DNA of 64,000 bases from Leucobacter ruminantium. GTDB taxonomy: Bacteria; Actinomycetota; Actinomycetes; Actinomycetales; Microbacteriaceae. A program made the translations under genes and the position numbers. The notes under the pieces were generated by a model. That model saw nothing but the letters and a program-made list of their open reading frames with translations, was not told the origin of the DNA and made no database searches. The stretch is taken from positions 171,288 through 235,287 of the forward strand of contig NZ_JAGDYL010000006.1 of assembly GCF_017565705.1 (NCBI RefSeq), given 5' to 3'. The first letter of the stretch is position 1. Every line of letters begins with the position of its first letter. Shown here piece after piece: positions 28,629 through 37,784 of the stretch.

Positions 28629-29512
28629 TGGAGATGATCCGCATCCCCCTGGGCGACTGGGTGAAGGACGGCCTCGACTGGTTCAAGAGCAGCTTCCGCG
28701 GCGCGCTCGACGTCACCTCCGACGCCATCGACTGGCTCGTCGGAGGTCTCGGCGATGTGCTCACCGCCGTGCCGTTCCCCGTGCTGATCCTGCTGTTCGC
28801 CCTGCTGGGCTGGCTCGTGCGCTCCTGGCAGCTCGCGATCGGCACCGCGGTCACGATGCTGCTCATCGTCGCGATGGACCAGTGGGACAACGCCATGCTT
28901 ACCCTGGCGCTCGTACTCGTCTCGGTGCTCATCGCGATCCTCATCGCCGTGCCGCTCGGCATCCTCGCCGCGCGCAGCGACACCTTCAGCGCCGTGATCC
29001 GGCCCGTGCTCGACTTCATGCAGACCATGCCGGCCTTCGTCTACCTGATCCCTGCCGTGCTGTTCTTCACCGCCGGCTTCGTGCCCGGCGTCTTCGCGAC
29101 GATCCTCTTCTCCTTGCCGCCCGGCGTGCGGTTCACGGAGCTCGGCATCCGCGGAGTCGACGCCGAGACCGTCGAGGCCGGACAGGCCTTCGGCGCCACA
29201 CCGGGCAAGATCCTGCGAGGGATCCAGCTGCCCCTCGCAACCCCGACCATCATGGCGGGCGTCAACCAGGTGATCATGCTCGCGCTCTCGATGGCCGTCG
29301 TCGCAGGCATGGCGGGCGCGAACGGGCTCGGTAAGGAGGTCGTCGCGGGCATCATGCAGATGCAGATCGGCAAGGGCGTCGAGGCCGGGCTGAGCGTCGT
29401 GATCCTCGCCGTCTTCCTGGACCGCGTCACCGCCGCGCTCGGCAATCCGGGCGAGTACCGGCGCTCGCTGCTCGGGATGGCCCGCAAGCGGCGGGCCGGC
29501 GCCGCCCGCTGA
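28628..29512 (+). CDS. Glycine betaine/proline-type ABC transporter permease
   Basis: 294 aa with an amphipathic N-terminus and five to six membrane segments between residues 50 and 275. The coupling-helix region GQAFGATPGKILRGIQLPLA and the following NQVIMLALSMAVVAGMAGA are ProW/OpuAB hallmarks. ATG shares one base with the ATPase stop (TGATG). Forms the membrane pore for the osmolyte importer. Confidence 0.93.
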   Translation: MEMIRIPLGDWVKDGLDWFKSSFRGALDVTSDAIDWLVGGLGDVLTAVPFPVLILLFALLGWLVRSWQLAIGTAVTMLLIVAMDQWDNAMLTLALVLVSVLIAILIAVPLGILAARSDTFSAVIRPVLDFMQTMPAFVYLIPAVLFFTAGFVPGVFATILFSLPPGVRFTELGIRGVDAETVEAGQAFGATPGKILRGIQLPLATPTIMAGVNQVIMLALSMAVVAGMAGANGLGKEVVAGIMQMQIGKGVEAGLSVVILAVFLDRVTAALGNPGEYRRSLLGMARKRRAGAAR

Positions 29513-29571
29513 TCCGCAGAAGACCCCCCGCATCACCCCACCCCGCCTTCCGCGGGAAGAAAGGAAACACC

Positions 29572-30471
29572 ATGCACAAGCGCAAGCTCGCAGGACTCAT
29601 CGCACTCGGCGCGGCGGCGAGCCTCGCCCTCGCCGGTTGCTCGAACGGCTCGGCCGATGGCGGCTCCGACGGCGACAAGGGCACCATCACGCTCGGCTAT
29701 CTGCCCGCCTGGACCGACGGACTGAGCACCGCCTACCTGCTCCAGGATCAGCTGGAGCGCCTCGGCTACACCGTCGAGATGGATGAGCAGGTCGACGCCG
29801 GGGTGCTCTACACGAGCCTCTCGGAGGGCGGCTTCGACGTCTACCCGTCGGCGTGGCCCGAGGTGACTCACGCCTCCTACATGGAGGAGTACGGCGACCG
29901 GATCGACGACCTCGGCGCCTACTACGAGGGCGCCGTGCTGACGATCGCGGTGCCCGAGTACGTCGACATCGACTCGATCGAGGAGCTGAAGGGCGCCGCC
30001 GACCGCTTCGAGGGCAAGATCTACGGCATCGAGCCGGGCGCGGGGCTCACCGCGCAGACCCAGGACGTCATGATGCCCGAGTACGGCCTGGACGACGAGT
30101 ACGAGCTCGTCACCTCGTCGACCGCGACCATGCTCACCACCCTCGAGGACAAGATCGACCGCGAGGAGGACGTCGTCGTCACGCTGTGGCGGCCGTTCTG
30201 GGCGAACGACGCCTACCCGGTGAAGGATCTCGAGGACCCGAAGGGCGCGATGGGCGACCCGGAGGCGCTGCACTTCCTCGGCAAGAGCGGCTTCGCCGAC
30301 GAGTTCCCCGAGGCGGCCGAGTACATCTCGAAGATCAAGCTCGACGACGCGGCCTACGCGGCGCTCGAGAGCCTCGTGACGGGCGACGAGTACGAGGGCG
30401 ACCCCGAGGGTGCCGTCGACGCCTGGCTCGCCGAGCACGGCGACGCCTACGAGGGCCTCATGACCGACTGA
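29572..30471 (+). CDS. Glycine betaine-type ABC substrate-binding lipoprotein
   Basis: 299 aa. Signal peptide with lipobox LALAGC (Cys about residue 23), so membrane-anchored outside the cell. The mature part follows OpuAC: TITLGYLPAWTDGLSTAYLL, YPSAWPEVTHASYMEEYG, YGIEPGAGLTAQTQ and VVVTLWRPFWANDAYPVKDL. Aromatic residues in these stretches (W, Y, W-x-x-F-W) are of the kind that form the aromatic cage for quaternary amines. A typical AAAGGA site precedes the ATG. Completes the importer; a compact GC-rich inverted repeat follows the stop at about 30489-30506. Confidence 0.93.
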   Translation: MHKRKLAGLIALGAAASLALAGCSNGSADGGSDGDKGTITLGYLPAWTDGLSTAYLLQDQLERLGYTVEMDEQVDAGVLYTSLSEGGFDVYPSAWPEVTHASYMEEYGDRIDDLGAYYEGAVLTIAVPEYVDIDSIEELKGAADRFEGKIYGIEPGAGLTAQTQDVMMPEYGLDDEYELVTSSTATMLTTLEDKIDREEDVVVTLWRPFWANDAYPVKDLEDPKGAMGDPEALHFLGKSGFADEFPEAAEYISKIKLDDAAYAALESLVTGDEYEGDPEGAVDAWLAEHGDAYEGLMTD

Positions 30472-30563
30472 GCGAGCCGACCGCTCCGCCGGCCCGGCGA
30501 GCGGGCCACTCCGCCGGCCCATCGTAGGATGAGCATGAGACCCGTCGAGCAGAGGAGCGCACC

Positions 30564-31049
30564 GTGTCAGCAGAGCAAGCAGAGCAGTTCCCGGACCCCC
30601 AGATCGTCGCCCTGCCGGAGCGGCATCTCGCGGTCGTGCGCGACACCGTCGCCTTCGACGGGATCCCGGCACTCTACGACCGGGCCTACCCCGCCATCTT
30701 CGGCGCGCTCGGCCGGGCCGGCGTGTCCCCGGCGGCCCCGCCCATGGGGGTCGTGCACGGCAGCCCGGGCGACACCCTCGACCTCTCGGTCGCGGTGCCC
30801 GTTGCCGAGCCCTTCCCCGGCGAAGGCGAGGTCGGCTCCGAGACTCTCCCGGCCCGCCGCGCGGCGACGCTGCTCGTCAGGGGCGACTACGCGCGGCTCG
30901 CGGCCGCCTACGAGCACCTCTTCGGCTGGGTCGCGGCCCAGGGGCTCACTCCTGCCGGCATCTCCTGGGAGCAGTACCTCACCGAGCCCGAGCCGGGCGG
31001 CGATCCCGCCCTCAACGAGACCCTGCTGGGGGTCGATCTGGAGGACTGA
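30564..31049 (+). CDS. GyrI-like effector-binding domain protein
   Basis: 161 aa, GTG start after AGAGGAG; a -10-like TAGGAT is at 30525-30530. The pattern of beta strands (PQIVALPERHLAVVRDTVAF, MGVVHGSPGDTLDLSVAVPV, LPARRAATLLVRGDY, ISWEQYLTEP, then L-G-V-D) is that of the GyrI-like/AraC effector-binding fold (SRPBCC-like 'bacterial transcription activator, effector binding'). Stand-alone members bind small molecules or hydrolyse cyclopropyl compounds. No partner is evident nearby. Confidence 0.75.
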   Translation: MSAEQAEQFPDPQIVALPERHLAVVRDTVAFDGIPALYDRAYPAIFGALGRAGVSPAAPPMGVVHGSPGDTLDLSVAVPVAEPFPGEGEVGSETLPARRAATLLVRGDYARLAAAYEHLFGWVAAQGLTPAGISWEQYLTEPEPGGDPALNETLLGVDLED

Positions 31050-31112
31050 TCGGGATCGCGGCCGAGAAGCGCTCCCGGCCGCGATCCCGATCCCGCATCG
31101 CGGACCGGGACC

Positions 31113-32618
31113 TCACACCCGGTGCTGTCCGGTACGCGCGCGGATCTCCTCCGCGACGCGCACCGCGTCGCCCTCGGGCGCCGTCGACTTGCGGTCGGGG
31201 CGGGCGACGAACAGGTAGAGCAGGCCCGTCACGAGCACGACGACGAGGCCGATGTGCACGACGTAGTCGGTGAGGAACGCGCCGCTCGATCCGGGCGTCG
31301 CGAGCAGGACCATCGCGAAGATCCCGTAGGCCAGCGCGAGCGCGTTCACCAGCGCGCCGAGCCCGCCGAGCGAGAACGGCCCGGCTGGGCGCCACCCCTT
31401 GAAGCGCTGCCGCAGCGCGGCAAGCACGACCATCTGGAACGACAGGTAGATCCCGAGGATCGCGAACGAGGTCACGGCGACGAGGATCCCGTCGTTCAGC
31501 CAGATCAGCACGCAGATGAGCGCCGGCACCGTGCAGGCCACGATGAGCGCGTTGGCCGGCACCCGGCTGCCCGCGGTCACCCGCGAGAGCCAGCGGTGGC
31601 CCGGGATCATGCCGTCGCGCGCGAAGGAGAACAGCAGGCGGCTCGCGGCGGCCTGCAGACTCAGCACGCACGAGATGAACGCGATCACGGCGACCACGAG
31701 GAAGATCTTCGCGCCGACGGTCCCGAGGCTCGCCTCGAGGATCGCCGGGATCGGATCCCCCTCCTCGCCAGCGACGATCGCCTCCAGGTTCGGTGCCGCC
31801 AGCACGTAGCCGGCGAAGGAGAAGAGCGCCGACACCGCCCCCACGAGGATCGTCATCATCATGGCGCGGGGAATGCGCCGCGCGGGGTTCGACACCTCCT
31901 CGGCGACGTCGCCGCAGGCCTCGAAACCGTAGAAGAGGAAGAGTCCCGCGATCGCCGAGGCGAGGAAGACGGGCACGTACGACCCCTCGCCCGCAGTGCC
32001 CATGGTGTCGAAGAAGACCCCGAAGCCGTGGTGCCGCTGGAAGATCAGCAGGTACAGCCCGACGCCGATCACACCGATGAGCTCGGCGAAGAGGCCGATC
32101 CGTGCGATCCGCGCGAGCCACTTCGTCCCGGTGAAGTTGATGAGCAGCGCGAGCAGCAGCAGCCCCAGCGAGATGACCAGCGTCGAGTTCGCGGTCAGCT
32201 CGATGTTCAGCAGGCTCGCGACGAACCCGGCACCGAACTCGGCGACCGCGGTGATCGTGACGATCATCGCCCAGATGTACACCCACGCCGCCATCCAGGC
32301 GTAGCGCCTCCCCCACAGCCGACGCGCCCAGGGGTAGATGCCGCCGTGGATCGGGTACTGCGACACGACCTCCCCGAAGACGAGCGACACGAGCAGCTGA
32401 CCGCAGGCGACGATGACGATCCACCAGATCGAGGGCGGCCCGCCGGTGGACAGCGCCACCGCGAACAGCGAGTACACGCCGACGAGCGGCGAGAGGTAGG
32501 TGAAGCCGAGGGCGAAGTTCGCCCACAGGCTCATGGAGCGATCGAACTCGCCCTCGTACCCGAGGACGGCGAGATGCTCGTCGTCCTCCAGATGCTCCCG
32601 TGAAGTGTCGGAACTCAC
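31113..32618 (-). CDS. APC-superfamily amino acid permease
   Basis: 501 aa with about 12 hydrophobic segments. The first helix region (MSLWANFALGFTYLSPLVGVYSLF, split) and the conserved loop YGFEACGDVAEEVSNPARRIPRAM are typical of APC transporters of the amino acid/choline family. GTG start (32616-32618) follows AAGGAG at eight bases; an upstream extension is not supported. Substrate unknown: similarity in the YPIHGGIYPWARRLWGRRYAW segment fits GABA/amine or amino acid uptake. Convergent with the GyrI-like gene and divergent from valS. Confidence 0.88.
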   Translation of the reverse strand: MSSDTSREHLEDDEHLAVLGYEGEFDRSMSLWANFALGFTYLSPLVGVYSLFAVALSTGGPPSIWWIVIVACGQLLVSLVFGEVVSQYPIHGGIYPWARRLWGRRYAWMAAWVYIWAMIVTITAVAEFGAGFVASLLNIELTANSTLVISLGLLLLALLINFTGTKWLARIARIGLFAELIGVIGVGLYLLIFQRHHGFGVFFDTMGTAGEGSYVPVFLASAIAGLFLFYGFEACGDVAEEVSNPARRIPRAMMMTILVGAVSALFSFAGYVLAAPNLEAIVAGEEGDPIPAILEASLGTVGAKIFLVVAVIAFISCVLSLQAAASRLLFSFARDGMIPGHRWLSRVTAGSRVPANALIVACTVPALICVLIWLNDGILVAVTSFAILGIYLSFQMVVLAALRQRFKGWRPAGPFSLGGLGALVNALALAYGIFAMVLLATPGSSGAFLTDYVVHIGLVVVLVTGLLYLFVARPDRKSTAPEGDAVRVAEEIRARTGQHRV

Positions 32619-32763
32619 GATGGTGCTCCTTCCGAATCGGCACTGATTCCTCCGGCCGGGAGGCCGGCTGAGGCTCAGACTAGACCTTCGCGGCACGCAG
32701 GGGTCTTCGCGGCGCGCTCGGCGCGTCGCGGTAGGCTTGAGGGGTTGAGCATCAGGCACCAAG

Positions 32764-32780
32764 ACCGGCCCCGCCGGTCG
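32764..32780 (+). promoter_or_regulatory. Short hairpin in the valS leader
   Basis: GACCGGC-CCC-GCCGGTC forms a 7-bp stem ahead of valS; a -10-like TAGGCT lies at 32732-32737. No T-box motif is present, so valS regulation differs from ileS here. Confidence 0.4.
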
Positions 32781-32818
32781 ACCACGCGGTGCCGTCCATA
32801 ACGAAAACGGAGCCCTGC

Positions 32819-35407
32819 ATGAGCACGATCCCCGAAAAGCCGGCACTCGAAGGCCTCGAAGAGAAGTGGGGCGCCGTCTGGGAGAAGGAGGGCACCTACG
32901 CCTTCGACCGCGCGGGCGCCGAGGCCGCGGAGGTCTACAGCATCGACACTCCCCCGCCGACGGCCTCGGGGTCGCTCCACGTGGGGCACGTCTTCTCGTA
33001 CACGCACACCGACACGGTCGCCCGCTACCAGCGCATGCGGGGCAAGCGCGTGTTCTACCCGATGGGCTGGGATGACAACGGTCTGCCGACCGAGCGCCGC
33101 GTGCAGAACTACTACGGCGTGCGCTGCGATCCCTCCCTCCCCTACGTCGAGGGCTTCGTGCCTCCGCACGAGGGCGGTGACGGCAAGAGCATCAAGGCCG
33201 CGGATCAGCAGCCGATCTCGCGCCGCAATTTCATCGAGCTGTGCGAGCGGCTGACGGTCGAGGACGAGAAGCAGTTCGAGGATCTGTGGCGCACGCTCGG
33301 CCTGTCGGTCGACTGGAACCAGACCTACCGCACGATCGGCGAGGAGTCGCTGCGCGCGTCGCAGCTGGCCTTCATCCGCAACGTGGAGCGCGGCGAGGCC
33401 TATCAGGCGCAGGCGCCCACGCTGTGGGACGTCACCTTCCGCACGGCGGTGGCGCAGGCCGAGCTCGAGGACCGCGAGCAGCCGAGCGCCTACCACACGC
33501 TCGCATTCCACCGCACCGACGGCGCGGGCGACATCCTCATCGACACGACGCGCCCGGAGCTGCTTCCCGCCTGCGTGGCCCTCGTCGCGCACCCCGATGA
33601 CGAGCGCTACCGACCGCTCTTCGGGCAGACCGTGCGCACCCCGCTCTTCGACGTCGAGGTGCCGATCGTCGCGCACCACCTCGCCCAGCAGGACAAGGGC
33701 ACCGGCATCGCCATGATCTGCACCTTCGGCGACGTCACCGACGTCATCTGGTGGCGAGAGCTCGACCTGCCGAACCGGGCGATCCTCGGCTTCGACGGGC
33801 GCGTGCTCGCCGATGCCCCCGAGGCGATCACGAGCGAGCGCGGCCTTGAGCTCTACGCGCAGATCGCCGGCAAGACCGTCTTCAGCGCGAAGGCCGCGAT
33901 CGTGGAGGCGGCGCAGGAGTCGGGCGAGCTGGTCGGTGAGATCCGCAAGATCAGCCACCCGGTGAAGTTCTTCGAGAAGGGCGACAAGCCGCTCGAGATC
34001 GTCTCGACCCGCCAGTGGTACATCAAGAACGGCGCTCGCGACGAGGAGCTGAGGGATCGCCTGCTCGCGCACGGGCGCGAGCTCGACTGGCACCCCGACT
34101 TCATGCGGGTGCGCTACGAGAACTGGGTCGAGGGGCTGTCGGGCGACTGGCTCATCTCGCGCCAGCGCTTCTTCGGCGTGCCGATCCCGGTGTGGTACCC
34201 GCTCGACGCGGAGGGCAACCCGGTCTTCGACGAGCCCATCCTCCCCGCCGAAGAGCAGCTGCCCGTCGATCCCTCCAGCGATGTGCCCGCCGGCTACACC
34301 GAGGAGCAGCGCGGCGTGCCCGGCGGCTTCCAGGGCGAGGTCGACGTCATGGACACCTGGGCGACCTCCTCCCTCACCCCGCAACTCGCTGGCGGCTGGG
34401 AGCGCGACCCGGAGCTCTTCGATCTCGTCTACCCCTACGATCTGCGCCCGCAGGGCCAGGACATCATCCGCACCTGGCTGTTCTCGACGCTGCTGCGCTC
34501 CGAGCTCGAGGCCGGGCGCCTCCCCTGGAAGAACGCCGGCATCTCGGGCTGGATCCTCGACCCCGACCGCAAGAAGATGTCGAAGTCGAAGGGCAACGTC
34601 GTGACGCCCGCAGGCATGCTCGCCCAGCACGGTTCCGACGCGGTGCGCTACTGGGCGTCGTCCGCGAAGCTCGGCACCGATGCGGCCTTCGACCCGCAGA
34701 ACCCGACGCAGATCAAGATCGGCCGCCGCCTCGCCATCAAGCTCCTGAACGCGGCGAAGTTCACGCTGAGCTTCGACGCCTCTGGCGCAGGAGAGGTCAC
34801 GGAGGCGATCGACCGCTCGATGCTCGCCGGCCTCGCCGGTGTGATCGAGGGCGCCACCCGCGCCTTCGACGCCTACGATCACGCCCGCGCGCTCGAACTC
34901 ACCGAGTCGTACTTCTGGACCTTCTGCGACGACTACCTCGAGATCGTGAAGGAGCGCGCGCACAACGGCATCGGCCAGTCGCAGGCGTCGGCCGTGACGG
35001 CGCTGCGCGCAGCTCTGTCGGCGTTCGTGCGCCTGCTCGCGCCGTTCCTGCCCTACGCGACCGAGGAGGTCTGGTCGTGGTTCGGCGAGGGATCGGTGCA
35101 CCGCGCCGCCTGGCCCGTCGCCGGTGAGGCCCTCGAGCTCGCCGGAGCCGAGGCCGACGCGGGCCTGCTCGGTCTCGTGGGCGGCGCGCTCATCGGCATC
35201 CGCGGCGCGAAGACCGCTGCCAAGGCCTCGCAGCGCACCCCCGTCGAGCTCGCGGTCGTGCACGCCCCCGCGGCGGATCGCGATCGCCTCGAGCTCGCCG
35301 CCGCCGATCTCGCTGCGGTCGGGCGCATCGCGGAACTGCGCATCGAGGCCGCCGAGGTCGACGCGGTCGCGATCGCCGAGATCCGTCTCGAGCAGCCGGC
35401 GGGCTGA
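32819..35407 (+). CDS. valS: Valyl-tRNA synthetase
   Basis: 862 aa, class I synthetase. HIGH-type motif PTASGSLHVGHVFSY near residue 45, editing-domain stretch IDTTRPELLPACVALVAHPDD, KMSKS motif DRKKMSKSKGNVVTP near 585, WSW-type anticodon region YATEEVWSWFGEG. Start is the ATG with CGGAG upstream; a GTG ten codons earlier is less likely. Followed three bases later by a small gene probably on the same transcript. Confidence 0.97.
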   Translation: MSTIPEKPALEGLEEKWGAVWEKEGTYAFDRAGAEAAEVYSIDTPPPTASGSLHVGHVFSYTHTDTVARYQRMRGKRVFYPMGWDDNGLPTERRVQNYYGVRCDPSLPYVEGFVPPHEGGDGKSIKAADQQPISRRNFIELCERLTVEDEKQFEDLWRTLGLSVDWNQTYRTIGEESLRASQLAFIRNVERGEAYQAQAPTLWDVTFRTAVAQAELEDREQPSAYHTLAFHRTDGAGDILIDTTRPELLPACVALVAHPDDERYRPLFGQTVRTPLFDVEVPIVAHHLAQQDKGTGIAMICTFGDVTDVIWWRELDLPNRAILGFDGRVLADAPEAITSERGLELYAQIAGKTVFSAKAAIVEAAQESGELVGEIRKISHPVKFFEKGDKPLEIVSTRQWYIKNGARDEELRDRLLAHGRELDWHPDFMRVRYENWVEGLSGDWLISRQRFFGVPIPVWYPLDAEGNPVFDEPILPAEEQLPVDPSSDVPAGYTEEQRGVPGGFQGEVDVMDTWATSSLTPQLAGGWERDPELFDLVYPYDLRPQGQDIIRTWLFSTLLRSELEAGRLPWKNAGISGWILDPDRKKMSKSKGNVVTPAGMLAQHGSDAVRYWASSAKLGTDAAFDPQNPTQIKIGRRLAIKLLNAAKFTLSFDASGAGEVTEAIDRSMLAGLAGVIEGATRAFDAYDHARALELTESYFWTFCDDYLEIVKERAHNGIGQSQASAVTALRAALSAFVRLLAPFLPYATEEVWSWFGEGSVHRAAWPVAGEALELAGAEADAGLLGLVGGALIGIRGAKTAAKASQRTPVELAVVHAPAADRDRLELAAADLAAVGRIAELRIEAAEVDAVAIAEIRLEQPAG

Positions 35408-35409
35408 TC

Positions 35410-35652
35410 GTGCAGCTGGGGTCTCGCTGGGCCGCCGGAGCGGAACCGCACCGTGCCGTGCCGCCGCAGCTCCACCGGCTCATCGCCGAGCAGGAGGCCG
35501 CGCACCCGGACGCGGCCTCCTGGACCCTCACCTGGCTCGAGGGCCGGCCGCGTTGCGCCCTCGACGACCTCGTGATCGTCACCCTCGACGGGGCGGGCCT
35601 CGCCATCGTCGAGAGCGAGAGCGAGAGTTCCGAAGACGACTGGCTCGACTGA
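35410..35652 (+). CDS. Small acidic protein of unknown function
   Basis: 80 aa, GTG start three bases after valS. Not recognised. Composition: Pro/His-rich start, a central TLTWLEGRPRCALDDLVIVTL stretch that looks like a small beta-fold, and a Ser/Glu/Asp-rich tail (ESESESSEDDWLD). Retained frame and position suggest it is real and co-transcribed with valS. Confidence 0.55.
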   Translation: MQLGSRWAAGAEPHRAVPPQLHRLIAEQEAAHPDAASWTLTWLEGRPRCALDDLVIVTLDGAGLAIVESESESSEDDWLD

Positions 35653-35685
35653 CGGGCACAGTCGTAATTACCGAGAGGAGCCGTC

Positions 35686-36192
35686 ATGGCGCCGACACCC
35701 CGCTCACGGAGCGCGATCCCTCGCGGCCTCGCGCTGGCCGCGACCCTGCTGCTCGCCCTGCCGCTCGCCGCGTGCGCCCCCGAGCCCGACACCTCAGAGG
35801 CCCCGACCGGCTCCGATACGCACGGCGGCAACACCCTGGAGGAAGGCGAGTCGGGTCACCCCGAGCCGCCCGCGGAGGCCACGAAGAAGAACACCGAGCT
35901 GCCCGCGAGCTTCCCGAAGGAGGAGTTCGCGCTGCCGGATGGCGCCGTCATCGACGACACCGGAGAGCGCGGGCCGGATCAGTGGTTCGTGGTGCTCCGC
36001 GCCGACTCCGAGAAGCGGGCCGATGCCCTCTCCGAGCAGGTGAGCTCGCTCAACCACCTGCAGTCCGAGGGCGTGGACGAGGCGAGCGGACTGACGGTGC
36101 TGACGAAGCCGGGGCTCCGCGTCGAGCTGCTGTCGCTGGCCGAAGGATCGTCGACGCTGCTGAGCTACGAGCTCTCGCGCACGGTGAGCTGA
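35686..36192 (+). CDS. Small secreted lipoprotein, function unknown
   Basis: 168 aa. Signal peptide with lipobox LAAC (cysteine near residue 30), then an acidic low-complexity linker and a folded C-terminal half (DQWFVVLRADSEKRADALSE ... LRVELLSLAEGSSTLLSYEL) that may be a small alpha/beta domain. AGAGGAG precedes the ATG. No family recognised. Convergent with the sugar-transport block. Confidence 0.7.
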   Translation: MAPTPRSRSAIPRGLALAATLLLALPLAACAPEPDTSEAPTGSDTHGGNTLEEGESGHPEPPAEATKKNTELPASFPKEEFALPDGAVIDDTGERGPDQWFVVLRADSEKRADALSEQVSSLNHLQSEGVDEASGLTVLTKPGLRVELLSLAEGSSTLLSYELSRTVS

Positions 36193-36205
36193 GCGTCGGG
36201 CGGGC

Positions 36206-36871
36206 TCAGACCTCCTCCACGGCGAGCCGGAGCACGAGGTCGGCGCGCCCGGCGGTCGCGGCGATCACCTCGGCGTTGCGCTGGTCGCTGCCGAGCGAGC
36301 GCTCCCGCGCCTCGTCTTCGGAGCGGCCGAAGCGCATGTGGCGCTCGATCAGCCAGGCGAGCCGCTGCTCCTCGCCCGGGGCGAGGAACCACGACTCGTC
36401 GAGGGCCTCGCGCGCGCGCGGCCAGGGATCGGAGTCGTGCAGCAGGTAGTTGCCCTCGGTCACGACGAGGGGAACCTCGCGGCGCACCGGTATCGCCGAG
36501 CCGATCGGCTCCTCGAGGTCGCGGCGGAAGATCGGCGCGTAGATCACCTGTTCCCCGCCCTCCGCGGTCTGCTCCCTGATGCGCCGCAGGAGCGCGACGT
36601 AACCGCCTGCGTCGAAGGTGTCGACGGCGCCCTTGCGGTCGCGCCACCCGAGGTCTTGGAGCACGGATTCTGCGAGGTGGAAGCCGTCCATGGGCACGAG
36701 CACCGCGCGCTCGGGGCCCAGCTCCGCGACCAGTCTCTCGGCCAGGCTCGACTTTCCCGCTCCCGGGGCTCCGGTGATCCCGAGGATCGTGCGGCGTCCG
36801 GGCACGGCGAGTCCCCGCGCGCGTTCGAGCAGTTGCGCGTACGACACGTCGGCGATGGGGGCGGCGGTCAT
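36206..36871 (-). CDS. P-loop nucleoside/nucleotide-kinase family protein (FrcK-like)
   Basis: 221 aa. Walker A ITGAPGAGKSSLAERL near residue 32, then VPMDGFHLAESVLQDLG and VVTEGNYLLHDSDPW, the layout of the uridine kinase/pantothenate kinase-like 'fructose transport kinase' group. In rhizobial frcBCAK operons the corresponding FrcK is the last gene after the importer, as here. Its biochemical substrate is not established. Last gene of the leftward sugar operon. Confidence 0.8.
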   Translation of the reverse strand: MTAAPIADVSYAQLLERARGLAVPGRRTILGITGAPGAGKSSLAERLVAELGPERAVLVPMDGFHLAESVLQDLGWRDRKGAVDTFDAGGYVALLRRIREQTAEGGEQVIYAPIFRRDLEEPIGSAIPVRREVPLVVTEGNYLLHDSDPWPRAREALDESWFLAPGEEQRLAWLIERHMRFGRSEDEARERSLGSDQRNAEVIAATAGRADLVLRLAVEEV

Positions 36872-36884
36872 GTTCGTCCTGTTC

Positions 36885-37784
36885 TCAACGTCCTGGTTTC
36901 GGGATCTCGGCGATGGCGGCGAGCCAGCTTCTCGGGCCGATGCGGGCGCAGCGCGTCGCGGCGACCTCGGCCGCGAATGCGACGCGATCGGCGATCGCGG
37001 CCCCCGTGGCGAGAGCGAAGGCGTAGGCGCCGTGGAACACGTCTCCGGCTCCGAGCGTGTCTGCGACGTCCACCGCGGGCACGGGGGTCTCGCCAGAGAT
37101 CCCTCCGCTCGACCAGCGTACCGGCTCGCCGCCCGCCGTGGTGACCACGACCGGCGTGCCCGATGCGATGAGGGATCGCGCGGTCTCGTGCGATGTCTGT
37201 GCCCCGGGCACGCGGAAGTCCGCCGACGCCACCACGTCGCTCACCGCTGCGATCACATCGGGCATGATCGGCTTCCAGCGGCCCGCGTCGACGACGGACG
37301 GCAGGCCTGCGGCGGCGACGATCGCCGCTGCCGCTCGCGAGAGTTCGGGGTGGTGCCCGTCGAGGAGTACGACGTCGGCGTCGGCGAGGATGCTCCGCAG
37401 CTCGTCGCCGGCGGGGGCGGGGACGGCGATGGAGGCGGCGTCGCCCCCGACCACCGAGCGGTCGCCCGAGGCCTCGATGACGGAGACGGAGGAGACCGGG
37501 GCGATCTCCGCGAGATCCGGGGCGACGTCGATCACGGTGACGCCCGCGCTCTCGAGCTCGGCCGCGATGGTCTCGGCGACGCGGCCGCGTCCCAGAGCGG
37601 TCACGAGCGTCGCCGCGCCTCCGAGCGCAGCGAACGTCACCGCGGCGTTCGCCGCAGGGCCGCCGGCCGCGACGAACTGCGCGGTCGCCGTGATCTTCTC
37701 GTTGGGGCCGGGGAGCTCGCGCACGCGATGGATCACATCCAGCGTCGCGAGGCCTACGAAGACTCCGCGAGGCGCCTCAGGCAC
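36885..37784 (-). CDS. PfkB-family carbohydrate kinase
   Basis: 299 aa. Ribokinase-fold signatures: GLATLDVIHRV at the N-terminus, AAGGPAANAAVTFAALGG near residue 40 and the C-terminal anion hole ADTLGAGDVFHGAYAFA with catalytic Asp in GAGD. It probably phosphorylates the sugar imported by the neighbouring ABC system. It differs clearly from the second PfkB kinase at 42940, so the locus may perform two phosphorylations. Overlaps the ATPase gene by eight bases. Confidence 0.87.
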   Translation of the reverse strand: MPEAPRGVFVGLATLDVIHRVRELPGPNEKITATAQFVAAGGPAANAAVTFAALGGAATLVTALGRGRVAETIAAELESAGVTVIDVAPDLAEIAPVSSVSVIEASGDRSVVGGDAASIAVPAPAGDELRSILADADVVLLDGHHPELSRAAAAIVAAAGLPSVVDAGRWKPIMPDVIAAVSDVVASADFRVPGAQTSHETARSLIASGTPVVVTTAGGEPVRWSSGGISGETPVPAVDVADTLGAGDVFHGAYAFALATGAAIADRVAFAAEVAATRCARIGPRSWLAAIAEIPKPGR